The position numbers and the translations under genes are program-made. This document shows, piece after piece, positions 1 through 8,338 of a DNA stretch of 64,000 nucleotides; the stretch's first letter is position 1, and the number at the start of each line of letters is the position of its first letter. The stretch is from CAXBGS01 sp963975425 (GTDB lineage: Bacteria > Planctomycetota > Planctomycetia > Pirellulales > Pirellulaceae), in the NCBI GenBank assembly GCA_963975425.1, contig CAXBGS010000012.1, positions 1-64,000 of the forward strand, given 5' to 3'. The notes under the pieces were generated by a model, which did not search any database, was not told the DNA's origin, and saw nothing but the letters and a program-made list of their open reading frames with translations.

Positions 1-1214
1 ATCAAGCCGGAAGCGGACTGGCCTACAACGAAGCCTTCACCGTCACGGTCGACAATGTCAATGAAGTCCCCACCGATATCACACTGAGCAACAGCAACGT
101 CAACGAAAATGCTGATGGCGCTGTGGTCGGAACCGTCGGCGTGGTCGATCCAGACAGCGGTGACACGCATACCTGGAGCGTCGACGACGTCCGCTTCGAA
201 ATCGTCGGCGGACAGCTGAAACTGAAAGCCGGTCAAACACTCGACCGAGAAACCGAACCGACCGTCAGCCTGACCATCACCGCCACTGATCAAGCCGGAA
301 GCGGACTGGCCTACAACGAAGCCTTCACCGTCACGGTCGACAATGTCAATGAAGTCCCCACCGATATCACACTAAGCAACAGCAACGTCAACGAAAACGC
401 GGACGGTGCTGTGGTCGGAACCGTCGGCGTGGTCGATCCGGACAGCGGTGATACGCATACCTGGAGCGTCGACGATGTGCGATTCGAAATCGTCGGTGGA
501 CAGCTGAAACTGAAAGCCGGTCAAACACTCGATCGAGAAACCGAACCGACCGTCAGCCTGACCATCACCGCCACTGATCAAGCCGGAAGCGGACTGGCCT
601 ACAACGAAGCCTTCACCGTCACGGTCGACAACGTCAATGAAGTGCCCACCGACATCACACTGAGCAACAGCAACGTGAACGAGAATACTGATGGCGCTGT
701 GGTGGGAACCGTCGGCGTGGTCGATCCGGACAGCGGTGATACGCATACCTGGAGCGTCGACGATGTGCGATTCGAAATCGTCGGTGGACAGCTGAAACTG
801 AAAGCCGGTCAATCGCTGGACCGAGGAACCGAACCGACAGTCAGCCTGACGATTACGGTAACCGACCAGGCGGGAAGCGGACTGGCCTACAACGAAACAT
901 TCAGCATCACGGTCGACGACATCAACAATGCTCCCACCGACATCACGCTGAGCAACAGCAACGTGCGGGAAGGTTCCAGCGGAACGATTATTGGAACGGT
1001 CGGTGTTGTCGACCCAGACGCCTTGGATACCCACGCCTGGAGCGTCGACGATACTCGTTTTGAAATCATCGGTAACCAGCTGAAGTTAAAACTCACCGAG
1101 AGTCTTGACAGAGATGTCGAGCCGAGCGTCGACATACTTATCACCGTCACCGACAATGCCGGAACGGGATTGAGCTATACCGAATCGTTCACGATCACCG
1201 TTGATTCCGCCCCG
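1..1214 (+). repeat. 288-bp tandem repeats encoding cadherin-like modules
   Basis: Direct repeats of 288 bp (96 codons) have unit starts at 63, 351, 639 and 927, plus a partial unit before 63. The unit boundary is marked by the codons for PTDITLSNSN. The units spanning 63-926 are nearly identical at DNA level, while 927-1214 has diverged. This suggests recent duplication or gene conversion in the upstream units and an older terminal unit. Confidence 0.95.
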
Positions 1215-1940
1215 ATCGCGCCCATCGTGATTCCCTCATCGCCGCCACCCACCACCGGCGGTGATGGTTTGGATGACACAGGTTCGACCGACGACGACGG
1301 CACGCCGGAGGAATCAGAATCCGACGACGACAGTTCGGACAGTGAAACCACCGATACAACCGCGGTCGGGCCAACCAACCGAACCCCAGGATCTGGTGGC
1401 GAGACAAAAACAGGCGGGACAACCGTAGTTCCGCTGACCGGAGCCGCTGCGGTTGCCGAAATCGAAGCGAAAACGGTCAGTCGAGACATCGCGGCGTTCT
1501 TGGATGTCGCGTCGCAGTCATCCTCGTCACAGAATTCGATCGAAGGCACCTCGTACGCGTTCGATGATTCGTCGTCCGAAAGCGCGGAAGTGGCCCGATT
1601 CCGTCAACAGCTTCAAGCTTCGCTGCAAGCGGATTACGTATTGATGACGCGTCCCGGAAAGATGTGGGACCAACTTGACCAGCAAAAGAATTTCGTCGAA
1701 TCACAGATCCAGGGCGACTTGATCATGATCGGTTCCACGGGCGCCGCGGCTTCTGGATTCACGGTCGGTGTCGTCGCGTGGGCGCTTCGAAGCGGGTTCT
1801 TGGTTTCGGGTTTGATGGCCCAGATGCCGCTGTACCGTGCCGTCGACCCGCTGCTAATCATGGGCGGCCACTCGGCCGTCGGCGGAGGCGAGACGCTGCA
1901 AGAAATGATGGATCGCCAAAGCAAAGAACTGGACGTCTAA
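1..1940 (+). CDS. C-terminal part of a giant cadherin-like repeat surface protein (5' end outside window)
   Basis: The reading frame is open from base 3, so the true start lies upstream. The visible part has four complete 96-residue modules plus the tail of another, each with a VDPDSGDTHTWSVDD motif, an LDRE/LDRG motif and an ITATDQAGSG-like strand. These are typical of bacterial cadherin-like domains, which fold as Ca-binding beta-sandwiches in adhesins. After the modules comes a Ser/Asp/Glu/Thr-rich linker (about bases 1240-1420) and an alpha-helical stretch. One hydrophobic segment near bases 1735-1855 (GFTVGVVAWALRSGFLVSG) probably anchors the C-terminus in a membrane. The protein probably acts at the cell surface in adhesion or matrix binding; that role is inferred from the fold. 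Upstream domains and total size cannot be known here. Confidence 0.85.
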   Translation, partial: QAGSGLAYNEAFTVTVDNVNEVPTDITLSNSNVNENADGAVVGTVGVVDPDSGDTHTWSVDDVRFEIVGGQLKLKAGQTLDRETEPTVSLTITATDQAGSGLAYNEAFTVTVDNVNEVPTDITLSNSNVNENADGAVVGTVGVVDPDSGDTHTWSVDDVRFEIVGGQLKLKAGQTLDRETEPTVSLTITATDQAGSGLAYNEAFTVTVDNVNEVPTDITLSNSNVNENTDGAVVGTVGVVDPDSGDTHTWSVDDVRFEIVGGQLKLKAGQSLDRGTEPTVSLTITVTDQAGSGLAYNETFSITVDDINNAPTDITLSNSNVREGSSGTIIGTVGVVDPDALDTHAWSVDDTRFEIIGNQLKLKLTESLDRDVEPSVDILITVTDNAGTGLSYTESFTITVDSAPIAPIVIPSSPPPTTGGDGLDDTGSTDDDGTPEESESDDDSSDSETTDTTAVGPTNRTPGSGGETKTGGTTVVPLTGAAAVAEIEAKTVSRDIAAFLDVASQSSSSQNSIEGTSYAFDDSSSESAEVARFRQQLQASLQADYVLMTRPGKMWDQLDQQKNFVESQIQGDLIMIGSTGAAASGFTVGVVAWALRSGFLVSGLMAQMPLYRAVDPLLIMGGHSAVGGGETLQEMMDRQSKELDV

Positions 1941-2023
1941 CCCAACAAATCGACCCTACCACAAACACCTTCACCGAATAACCAGCGACGACTCGTTATT
2001 CACGCACGGGCTACTCGGACACG

Positions 2024-5000
2024 ATGAATATTCGCAGACTATACGACCGCATCCCGATTCGGCTCCGCATCTCGTTTGGACTCGTCGGGATGATGACCGG
2101 TACATTGTTACTCGCCAGCGGGCTGGGATTTTTCCCGAACGAACAGCGAGAGATCCTGCGCGGCCGAGCGAAAATGTGCGAAGCGATCGCGATCAGCAGC
2201 ACCGCCATGGCGTCCTCGGGAAACGTCAGCAGTGTGCAAGTCACACTCGAATCCGTCGTCGCGCGAGACAAACAAATTCGATCGATGAGTTTGGTTCAGC
2301 AAGACGGCGAATCGCTGGTCGTTGCCGGACCTCACGGCGAAGCATGGATCAGTGATGTCGATCAAAGCATCAACCAAATGCGAGTGCCCGTCTTTCGCCA
2401 TGGCAAAGAATGGGGCGAATTGCAAGTCGCATTCGAATCAACTGCGGGGTTCGCGGGATTGAATTACTGGGCTCCCGCTTGGTTATTGATCCTGATGATC
2501 CCGGCATGCCTGATTCAGTTCTCATTCTTTCTGCGCAAAACGCTCGAGAGCCTTGACCCCAACGGTGCGGTCCCCGACCACGTTCAGGGAGCGCTCAACA
2601 CGTTAACGGTCGGACTGCTATTGATCGACGGCCGCGGCCGCGTGCTGTTTGCCAACCAAGAATTCGAGAATGCCATCGACGTCAAATCCGGCAACTTGGT
2701 CGGGACGAAGGCGTCCGGGGTGAACTGGATTTTGCCGTCCGAGGAATCGTTACTGCCGTGGGAGCACTGCGAGCAAACCGGCGAAATGGTCCATTCGCAA
2801 ATCCTGCAATTCGATCGCGACGGACGCCGACTGACCTTTAGCGTCAACTGTGCGCCAATCCTGGGCCAGGGTTACATGGTGACGATGGAAGACATCACGA
2901 TCCTAGAAGAAAACAAAGCCGAACTGGCCAAGGCTCGTGATGCCGCAGAGCAAGCGAGCGAATCCAAGAGTGCGTTTTTGGCCAACATGAGTCATGAAAT
3001 CCGCACGCCGCTGAATGCCGTTCTCGGATTCACCGATGTTTTGCGCCGCGGATTGGTAACCGATTCGAACGAAGCGGTCGACCATCTGAATATGATCCAC
3101 CGCAGCGGCGCACACTTGCTGGAACTGATCAACGACATCCTTGACCTGTCTAAAATCGAAGCCGGTCGCATGCAGGTCGAAACGATCGAGACGCACATCG
3201 ACGAAATCGTCTTGGACGTCATCGACGTCTTAGATGTTCGTGCGAAAGAAAGCGACCTGCGTTTGGTCCACGATTTCAAGACGCCGATACCTCGGATTAT
3301 CCAAAGCGACCCGACCCGACTGCGCCAAGTCATCACCAACTTGGTTGGCAACGCGATCAAATTCACCAGCGAGGGTGAAGTCAAGGTCGCGGCAAGTCTG
3401 ATCGAGACGCATAACGGCGTCTCGGTCAAGCTGGATGTGATCGACTCGGGCATCGGGATGACGCCGGAACAACAATCGAAAATCTTCGAGGCATTCTCGC
3501 AAGCCGACGAAACAACCACTCGAAAATTCGGCGGAACCGGACTGGGGCTCTCGATCAGTCGGCGTCTGGCCGAAGCGATGGGCGGAGAACTATCAGTCGC
3601 CAGCGAACCGAACGTGGGCAGCACGTTCAGCGTCACGATTCCCATCTCGGAAACCGAAGCCAGCAACCTGATCACGCCAGAGGAAGTGCGAGAGAACGCC
3701 GAACGACGCGCCGACGCGGCGGCGAAATCTGACCTGACACGCCTTCCGGCGAAGCACATTTTGGTCGTGGACGACGGAGACGCCAACCGCCAGCTAATCG
3801 ACTTGGTCTTGACCCGTGCCGGTGCCAAAGTCACCACGGTCGAAAACGGCTTGGAAGCAATCAAGGCTCTCAGCGAACAAGACTATTCGCTCGTATTCAT
3901 GGACATGCAAATGCCGGTCATGGATGGATACACCGCGACCAGCAAACTGCGTGAATGCGGCGTGAAGACTCCGATCGTTGCGCTGACCGGAAACGCGATG
4001 AAAGGCGACCGCGACAAGTGCATGGCCGCCGGGTGTGATGATTTCTTGTCCAAACCGGTTAACCTGGATGCCTTGCTAGAGCGCACCGCACATTACATCG
4101 GAACGGGAACGCCAGCGGACGTTGACCCAAACGCAAATGCGAAACCGCGCACCACGGCGATGCCCGTCAATCAACGGGCAACGTCCACGCCGACAAGTGA
4201 AACAGCATGTGACACCCACGGTGCAGAATTGATTCAATCGACGCTTCCAATGGACGACGAAGACTTCCGACAAATTGTTGCGGACTTCATCGACCGGCTC
4301 GACGGACGACTCGATGAAATCGAACAAGCGATTGGGCAAGCGGACTTTCCGACGCTGCAAGGCCAGGCTCACTGGCTTAAAGGTGCTGGCGGCACCGTCG
4401 GCTTGGGTGTCTTTACCCAACCTGCTAAGCAGTTGGAAGACGCAGCGAAATCCAGCGATGCCGAGCAAGCAGCACATATTCTCTCGACCATCCGTGAACT
4501 GCAATCCCGTCTCGACTACCCAGGCCGAGCGACGGATCCACCCGACGAACCGATTGACGAGCCAATCCCTGCAACGACGGCTGATTCCGTTTCGCCTGAG
4601 GCTGATTCCGTTTCGCCGGCGGCTGATTCCGTTTCGCCGGCGGACTGGGGGCGTGATCAGGCAAGCGGACTGCACCAAACGCAGGACGCGACGCACCCGA
4701 TCGGCGAGACGGATGTGATGAGCGTGGCGAAAACCGTAACGTCGAACAAGGCCGCTGGGACGGCAACTGCGAGCAACGTCGACGACGGTCGTTTCCACAC
4801 AACGTTACCGGTCGACGACGCTGACTTTTGCGAAATCGTTATCGACTTTATCGCGAGACTGGATGACCAATTGTTGGAAATGGGTCGGCAACTTGAGCAA
4901 CGTGACTTCCAGAACTTGTCCGAGCGGGCGCACTGGCTAAAAGGAGCCGGTGGTACCGTTGGGTTCCCGCAATTGATGGAACCCAGCCAAGCGCTGCTGC

Positions 5001-5110
5001 TGGCATCACGCGGCAAATCCTTCGACGACGCAGCGAGGCACATGCGAGACATCCTTGCTGTGCGCGAGCGGATGGTCATTCCAGAACGCGTTCTCGCAGC
5101 GAACGCGTAA
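2024..5110 (+). CDS. Hybrid sensor histidine kinase with receiver and two HPt domains
   Basis: 1028 residues. Two membrane segments (about 14-36 and 147-170) frame a sensor region of roughly 110 residues outside the cytoplasm. A PAS-like domain follows (about 187-295), then HisKA with the phospho-acceptor His324 in NMSHEIRTPLNA and an ATPase domain with the N box NLVGNAIKFT and G2 box GGTGLGLSISRR. A receiver domain has Asp627 in FMDMQMPVMDG. Two Hpt domains each carry AHWLKGAGGTVG, with His783 and His970. The usual BarA/ArcB-type kinase has one Hpt; the second here looks like an internal duplication separated by a Pro/Ser/Asp linker with a 21-bp DNA repeat. Its probable output is the HD-GYP regulator 139 bp downstream. 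It starts 83 bp after the cadherin gene on the same strand. Confidence 0.93.
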   Translation: MNIRRLYDRIPIRLRISFGLVGMMTGTLLLASGLGFFPNEQREILRGRAKMCEAIAISSTAMASSGNVSSVQVTLESVVARDKQIRSMSLVQQDGESLVVAGPHGEAWISDVDQSINQMRVPVFRHGKEWGELQVAFESTAGFAGLNYWAPAWLLILMIPACLIQFSFFLRKTLESLDPNGAVPDHVQGALNTLTVGLLLIDGRGRVLFANQEFENAIDVKSGNLVGTKASGVNWILPSEESLLPWEHCEQTGEMVHSQILQFDRDGRRLTFSVNCAPILGQGYMVTMEDITILEENKAELAKARDAAEQASESKSAFLANMSHEIRTPLNAVLGFTDVLRRGLVTDSNEAVDHLNMIHRSGAHLLELINDILDLSKIEAGRMQVETIETHIDEIVLDVIDVLDVRAKESDLRLVHDFKTPIPRIIQSDPTRLRQVITNLVGNAIKFTSEGEVKVAASLIETHNGVSVKLDVIDSGIGMTPEQQSKIFEAFSQADETTTRKFGGTGLGLSISRRLAEAMGGELSVASEPNVGSTFSVTIPISETEASNLITPEEVRENAERRADAAAKSDLTRLPAKHILVVDDGDANRQLIDLVLTRAGAKVTTVENGLEAIKALSEQDYSLVFMDMQMPVMDGYTATSKLRECGVKTPIVALTGNAMKGDRDKCMAAGCDDFLSKPVNLDALLERTAHYIGTGTPADVDPNANAKPRTTAMPVNQRATSTPTSETACDTHGAELIQSTLPMDDEDFRQIVADFIDRLDGRLDEIEQAIGQADFPTLQGQAHWLKGAGGTVGLGVFTQPAKQLEDAAKSSDAEQAAHILSTIRELQSRLDYPGRATDPPDEPIDEPIPATTADSVSPEADSVSPAADSVSPADWGRDQASGLHQTQDATHPIGETDVMSVAKTVTSNKAAGTATASNVDDGRFHTTLPVDDADFCEIVIDFIARLDDQLLEMGRQLEQRDFQNLSERAHWLKGAGGTVGFPQLMEPSQALLLASRGKSFDDAARHMRDILAVRERMVIPERVLAANA
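4580..4642 (+). repeat. 21-bp in-frame tandem repeat in the inter-HPt linker
   Basis: Three copies of a 21-bp unit beginning gctgattccgtttcgcc, at 4580, 4601 and 4622, encode repeated ADSVSP steps in the linker between the two HPt domains of the kinase. The unit is a multiple of three, so the frame is kept. Confidence 0.9.
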
Positions 5111-5249
5111 ATCGTTACGACCGATACAGTAAGCAAGAATCATTAGAAATCAAACGTCGGCGACGGCTCGCGTCCGGCGCAGTGCGTTCCCTGAACCAAC
5201 GTTTATATGCACTCATTTTTTGCGATAGATTCAGGCAACAGGCTCACCT

Positions 5250-6491
5250 TTGTCCATCCCTTCAAATATCCAACCGGCCGGTCATCCGAGCGCCAATCCG
5301 GCGGTCTCGGCAACGCATGTCCTCGGGCCCCAAGCTTTGCCGGGTGCCGTCAATGCGTCACTAGCACGGACTGACAAGATTGCACCGCGTCTTGGTAAGA
5401 TCATGATCGTTGACGATGAAATCGCCAACGTCCTGGTGGCCAAAAAACTCTTGCAGCAAGCCGGGTACAGCGATTTCGAAACGACGACCGACTCGGCGCA
5501 GGCCTACGGAATCGTCCAGGCAACACGGCCTGACGTCGTCTTGTTGGATATCAACATGCCGGAAATCAGTGGCGTTGAAATCTTACGGATGATCCGTTCG
5601 AACAAGTCGACACGCCATTTGCCCGTCTTGATCTTGACGGCCAACAGCGACTCGGACATCAAGCTGATGTGCCTGGAACTGGGCGCGACTGACTTCCTGG
5701 TCAAACCAGTCGATCCGATGGAACTGGTTCCGCGAGTTCGAAACGCTTTGCTGAGCAAACAGTACCAAGACCAACTCAGCAACTATGCCGCTAATCTTGA
5801 AGAGAAAGTTCGCCAACGCACACACGCTCTCGACCGATCCCGTCGAGAAGTCATTTACTGCTTGGCTCGCGCGGCGGAAATGCGAGACAACGACACCGGC
5901 AACCATGTGATCCGAGTGGGGCGTTACGCAGGCATCATTGCAACCAACATGGGGCTGCCCAAAAGTGCAGCCGACGATATCGAATTGGCCGCTCAACTGC
6001 ACGACGTCGGGAAAATTGCGATCCCGGATGCGATCCTGCTGAAACCAGACAAGCTGTTGCCAGAAGAATTCGAGATCATCAAGAAACACGTTCACTACGG
6101 TTGCCAGATCGTCCAACCGTTCGCGGTAGATCAATCCGAGGGACTGCAGAGTCAACTGGCGATTGACGGTGACACGCTGCGTGACGGCAGTCGACTGATG
6201 CGTCTTGCCGCCAACATTGCGCAGACGCACCACGAGAAATTCGACGGCACCGGATATCCGATCGGGCTGGCCGGCGAACAGATTCCGTTAGAAGGACGGA
6301 TCACGGCGGTTGCGGATGTCTACGACGCACTGTCAACCGAACGTCCCTATAAGAAAGCGTTGCCGAGCAAAAAGTGCTTTGAAATTCTCGAAGAAGGACG
6401 CGGAAAACACTTTGATCCGGACGCGCTCGATGCGATCCAAAAGGGCGTTGCCGACATCCTCCGCGTTCAAGTTGAATTCATGGACGTCTAG
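5250..6491 (+). CDS. Response regulator with HD-GYP domain (probable c-di-GMP phosphodiesterase)
   Basis: 413 residues from a TTG start; the first ATG in frame lies inside the receiver domain. A disordered N-terminus of about 45 residues precedes the receiver domain, with phospho-acceptor Asp100 in LLDINMPEISG. A coiled linker leads to an HD-GYP domain with LHDVGKIAIPD (His251, Asp252), the metal-ligand stretch QTHHEKFDGTGYP and DVYDAL. HD-GYP proteins hydrolyse cyclic di-GMP in the cytoplasm, and the key residues appear intact. It follows the two-HPt hybrid kinase by 139 bp on the same strand, so a phosphorelay ending in c-di-GMP breakdown is the natural reading. Confidence 0.92.
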   Translation: MSIPSNIQPAGHPSANPAVSATHVLGPQALPGAVNASLARTDKIAPRLGKIMIVDDEIANVLVAKKLLQQAGYSDFETTTDSAQAYGIVQATRPDVVLLDINMPEISGVEILRMIRSNKSTRHLPVLILTANSDSDIKLMCLELGATDFLVKPVDPMELVPRVRNALLSKQYQDQLSNYAANLEEKVRQRTHALDRSRREVIYCLARAAEMRDNDTGNHVIRVGRYAGIIATNMGLPKSAADDIELAAQLHDVGKIAIPDAILLKPDKLLPEEFEIIKKHVHYGCQIVQPFAVDQSEGLQSQLAIDGDTLRDGSRLMRLAANIAQTHHEKFDGTGYPIGLAGEQIPLEGRITAVADVYDALSTERPYKKALPSKKCFEILEEGRGKHFDPDALDAIQKGVADILRVQVEFMDV

Positions 6492-6549
6492 TCAAGTTCG
6501 TGAATGTCGCATTCGTGAACGTTCACTGTCCACCGCACCGAGAAGGATC

Positions 6550-7026
6550 ATGAACCAGCCACGCCGCCGTGAACTCGTGTCGACGATCGCCCTGATCTTT
6601 CTCAGCGGGTGCAGCGGCCAGACGCAGACCATCGAGTCGTTCCGCCGCATCTCAAATCAAACCGCTAAGCCGGCGGCGACGGATTCCGAACCAAGTCGAG
6701 TCACCGCGCCTGACCAAGCGTTTGATGCCAACTTCCCCGATCGAATCGACCCGTTCACATTCCCAAGTGACGTCGAATCGGACAAGCCCAGCGGCGATCA
6801 CTCGATCAAGTCGGCGGCACAAGTCGACTTGATTGGCTTTGCGGACGTCGGCGAACCACGCGTTTTCCTGCGTGCCAGAGGTAAAACCCACTCCTTGACC
6901 GTCGGCGACACGGTCTATGGCGTCGAAGTGACCGAAATTCGTCCTCCCGCAGTACGAATGCGAATGGGAAGCCTGGCCTGGACGGCTACCATGTTCGACC
7001 CCGTTGCCTCAACGCCGTCACGCTAA
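6550..7026 (+). CDS. Small lipoprotein with a PilP/GspC-like C-terminal domain
   Basis: 158 residues from the ATG at 6550, which has the ribosome site AGAAGG just upstream. A short hydrophobic signal ends in the lipobox LSGC (IALIFLSGCSG), so it should be lipidated at that Cys. A low-complexity middle follows. The end of the protein reads LIGFADVGEPRVFLRARGKT then LTVGDTVYGVEVTEI, a pattern like the HR domain of GspC/PilP proteins of type II secretion and type IV pili. That resemblance is weak and no other pilus gene adjoins. It lies 58 bp after the HD-GYP gene and may be cotranscribed. The upstream in-frame extension to 6310 overlaps the HD-GYP gene and was not used. Confidence 0.75.
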   Translation: MNQPRRRELVSTIALIFLSGCSGQTQTIESFRRISNQTAKPAATDSEPSRVTAPDQAFDANFPDRIDPFTFPSDVESDKPSGDHSIKSAAQVDLIGFADVGEPRVFLRARGKTHSLTVGDTVYGVEVTEIRPPAVRMRMGSLAWTATMFDPVASTPSR

Positions 7027-7131
7027 AACCCGATTCTATAATCTGTTATCCTCTGGCTCGCTTCGGCGAAGGCACATTCGCCTTTGAATCGATTCGGCCA
7101 GATGTTCAACCAGATTTAACGAGCAAGAGCG

Positions 7132-8235
7132 ATGAGTAATGCGGTTTGTCGGTGGGGATTCTTAAGCACAGCGGCGATCGCCCGTAAGAATTGGAAAGCA
7201 ATCCGACTGAGCGGAAACGGAGTGATCACGGCGGTTGCCAGCCGATCCGAATCGCGTGCACAAATGTTTATCGACGAATGTTCCGCGGAGGTGCCACAGC
7301 CGAACCCGGTCGCGGCGCTCGGATCCTACGAAGCACTGCTCGCTCGCGATGACATCGACGCCGTCTATCTGCCGCTGCCCACGGGCATCCGCAAAGAATG
7401 GGTGATCCGTGCCGCCGAAGCGGGCAAACACGTGCTGTGTGAAAAACCGATCGCAACCAACGCGTCGGACGCGAAAGAAATGATCGATGCATGTGCCTCG
7501 GCCGGCGTTCAGTTCATGGACGGCGTGATGTTCGAACACAGCTCACGTCTGCCCGCGTTGCGCAAGCGTTTAGACGACGAAAAAGTGATCGGACGGCTAC
7601 GGCGCATGAATACACATTTCTCTTTCTGCGGTGACGATTCTTTTCAAGAATCCAACATTCGCGCCGATCACGATTTGGAACCGCACGGTGCCCTCGGCGA
7701 TTTGGGTTGGTATTGTATTCGATTCATGTTGTGGGTCATGAACGATCAACTGCCAACGCATGTGTCGGCACGTACGCTGCAATCGATCGGCAATGATTCG
7801 TCCGATGGTCAGGTGCCCGGCGAGATGTCGGCCGAGTTACGATTTGGCGATGACGTCAGCGGCAGTTTCTATTGTTCGTTTCAGACGGAGAATCAACAGA
7901 CCGCTTTGCTTTCGGGCGACAAGGGCTATGTCTTTCTGGATGATTTTGTGTTGCCTTTCTACAATGCCCAGATCGGCTGGAGCGAACACGCACACCAACT
8001 GGAAATTGACAACTGTCGCTGGAATTTTAACCGACGGTCATCCGGTCAAGCCGTTGATGAGTACGCATCCGGTGAAGCGAACGCACAGGAAGTGAACATG
8101 ATTCGCAACTTTGGCGAAATGGCGATTTCTGGCGAGCTTGATCCGCGGCACGCTGAAATAGCGTTAAAGACGCAACAGGTTCTCGATGCCTGTCGTCGCA
8201 GCGAGATCGATGACGGTAAAATGATCGCCCTCTAG
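7132..8235 (+). CDS. Gfo/Idh/MocA family NAD(P)-dependent oxidoreductase
   Basis: 367 residues. An N-terminal Rossmann domain begins RWGFLSTAAIA, where the usual glycine-rich loop is partly replaced. The family strand YLPLPTGIRKEW follows, then the catalytic Lys105 in CEKPIATN. The C-terminal substrate domain carries HDLEPHGALGDLGWYCI, typical of the branch containing D-xylose dehydrogenase and dihydrodiol dehydrogenase. It should be a soluble cytoplasmic dehydrogenase acting on a sugar or sugar derivative. The next gene downstream encodes a sodium:solute symporter, so uptake and oxidation of the same substrate is plausible but not shown. There is no clear signal peptide. The exact substrate cannot be read from sequence. 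Confidence 0.88.
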   Translation: MSNAVCRWGFLSTAAIARKNWKAIRLSGNGVITAVASRSESRAQMFIDECSAEVPQPNPVAALGSYEALLARDDIDAVYLPLPTGIRKEWVIRAAEAGKHVLCEKPIATNASDAKEMIDACASAGVQFMDGVMFEHSSRLPALRKRLDDEKVIGRLRRMNTHFSFCGDDSFQESNIRADHDLEPHGALGDLGWYCIRFMLWVMNDQLPTHVSARTLQSIGNDSSDGQVPGEMSAELRFGDDVSGSFYCSFQTENQQTALLSGDKGYVFLDDFVLPFYNAQIGWSEHAHQLEIDNCRWNFNRRSSGQAVDEYASGEANAQEVNMIRNFGEMAISGELDPRHAEIALKTQQVLDACRRSEIDDGKMIAL

Positions 8236-8338
8236 CCATCTCGGCCGGTCCTGGCTGTTAGAATCCCGCCAACCTTCATTCCAAACATGCGCGTGCGATT
8301 CGAACGCGCGTGCGCCGGATCGTCACTCAGGTGTGCAC

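Noticed and set aside
4076..4798. 240-residue minus-strand frame inside the histidine kinase
   Set aside because: It is a mirror of the kinase coding sequence and its linker repeat; no start signal or recognisable domain.
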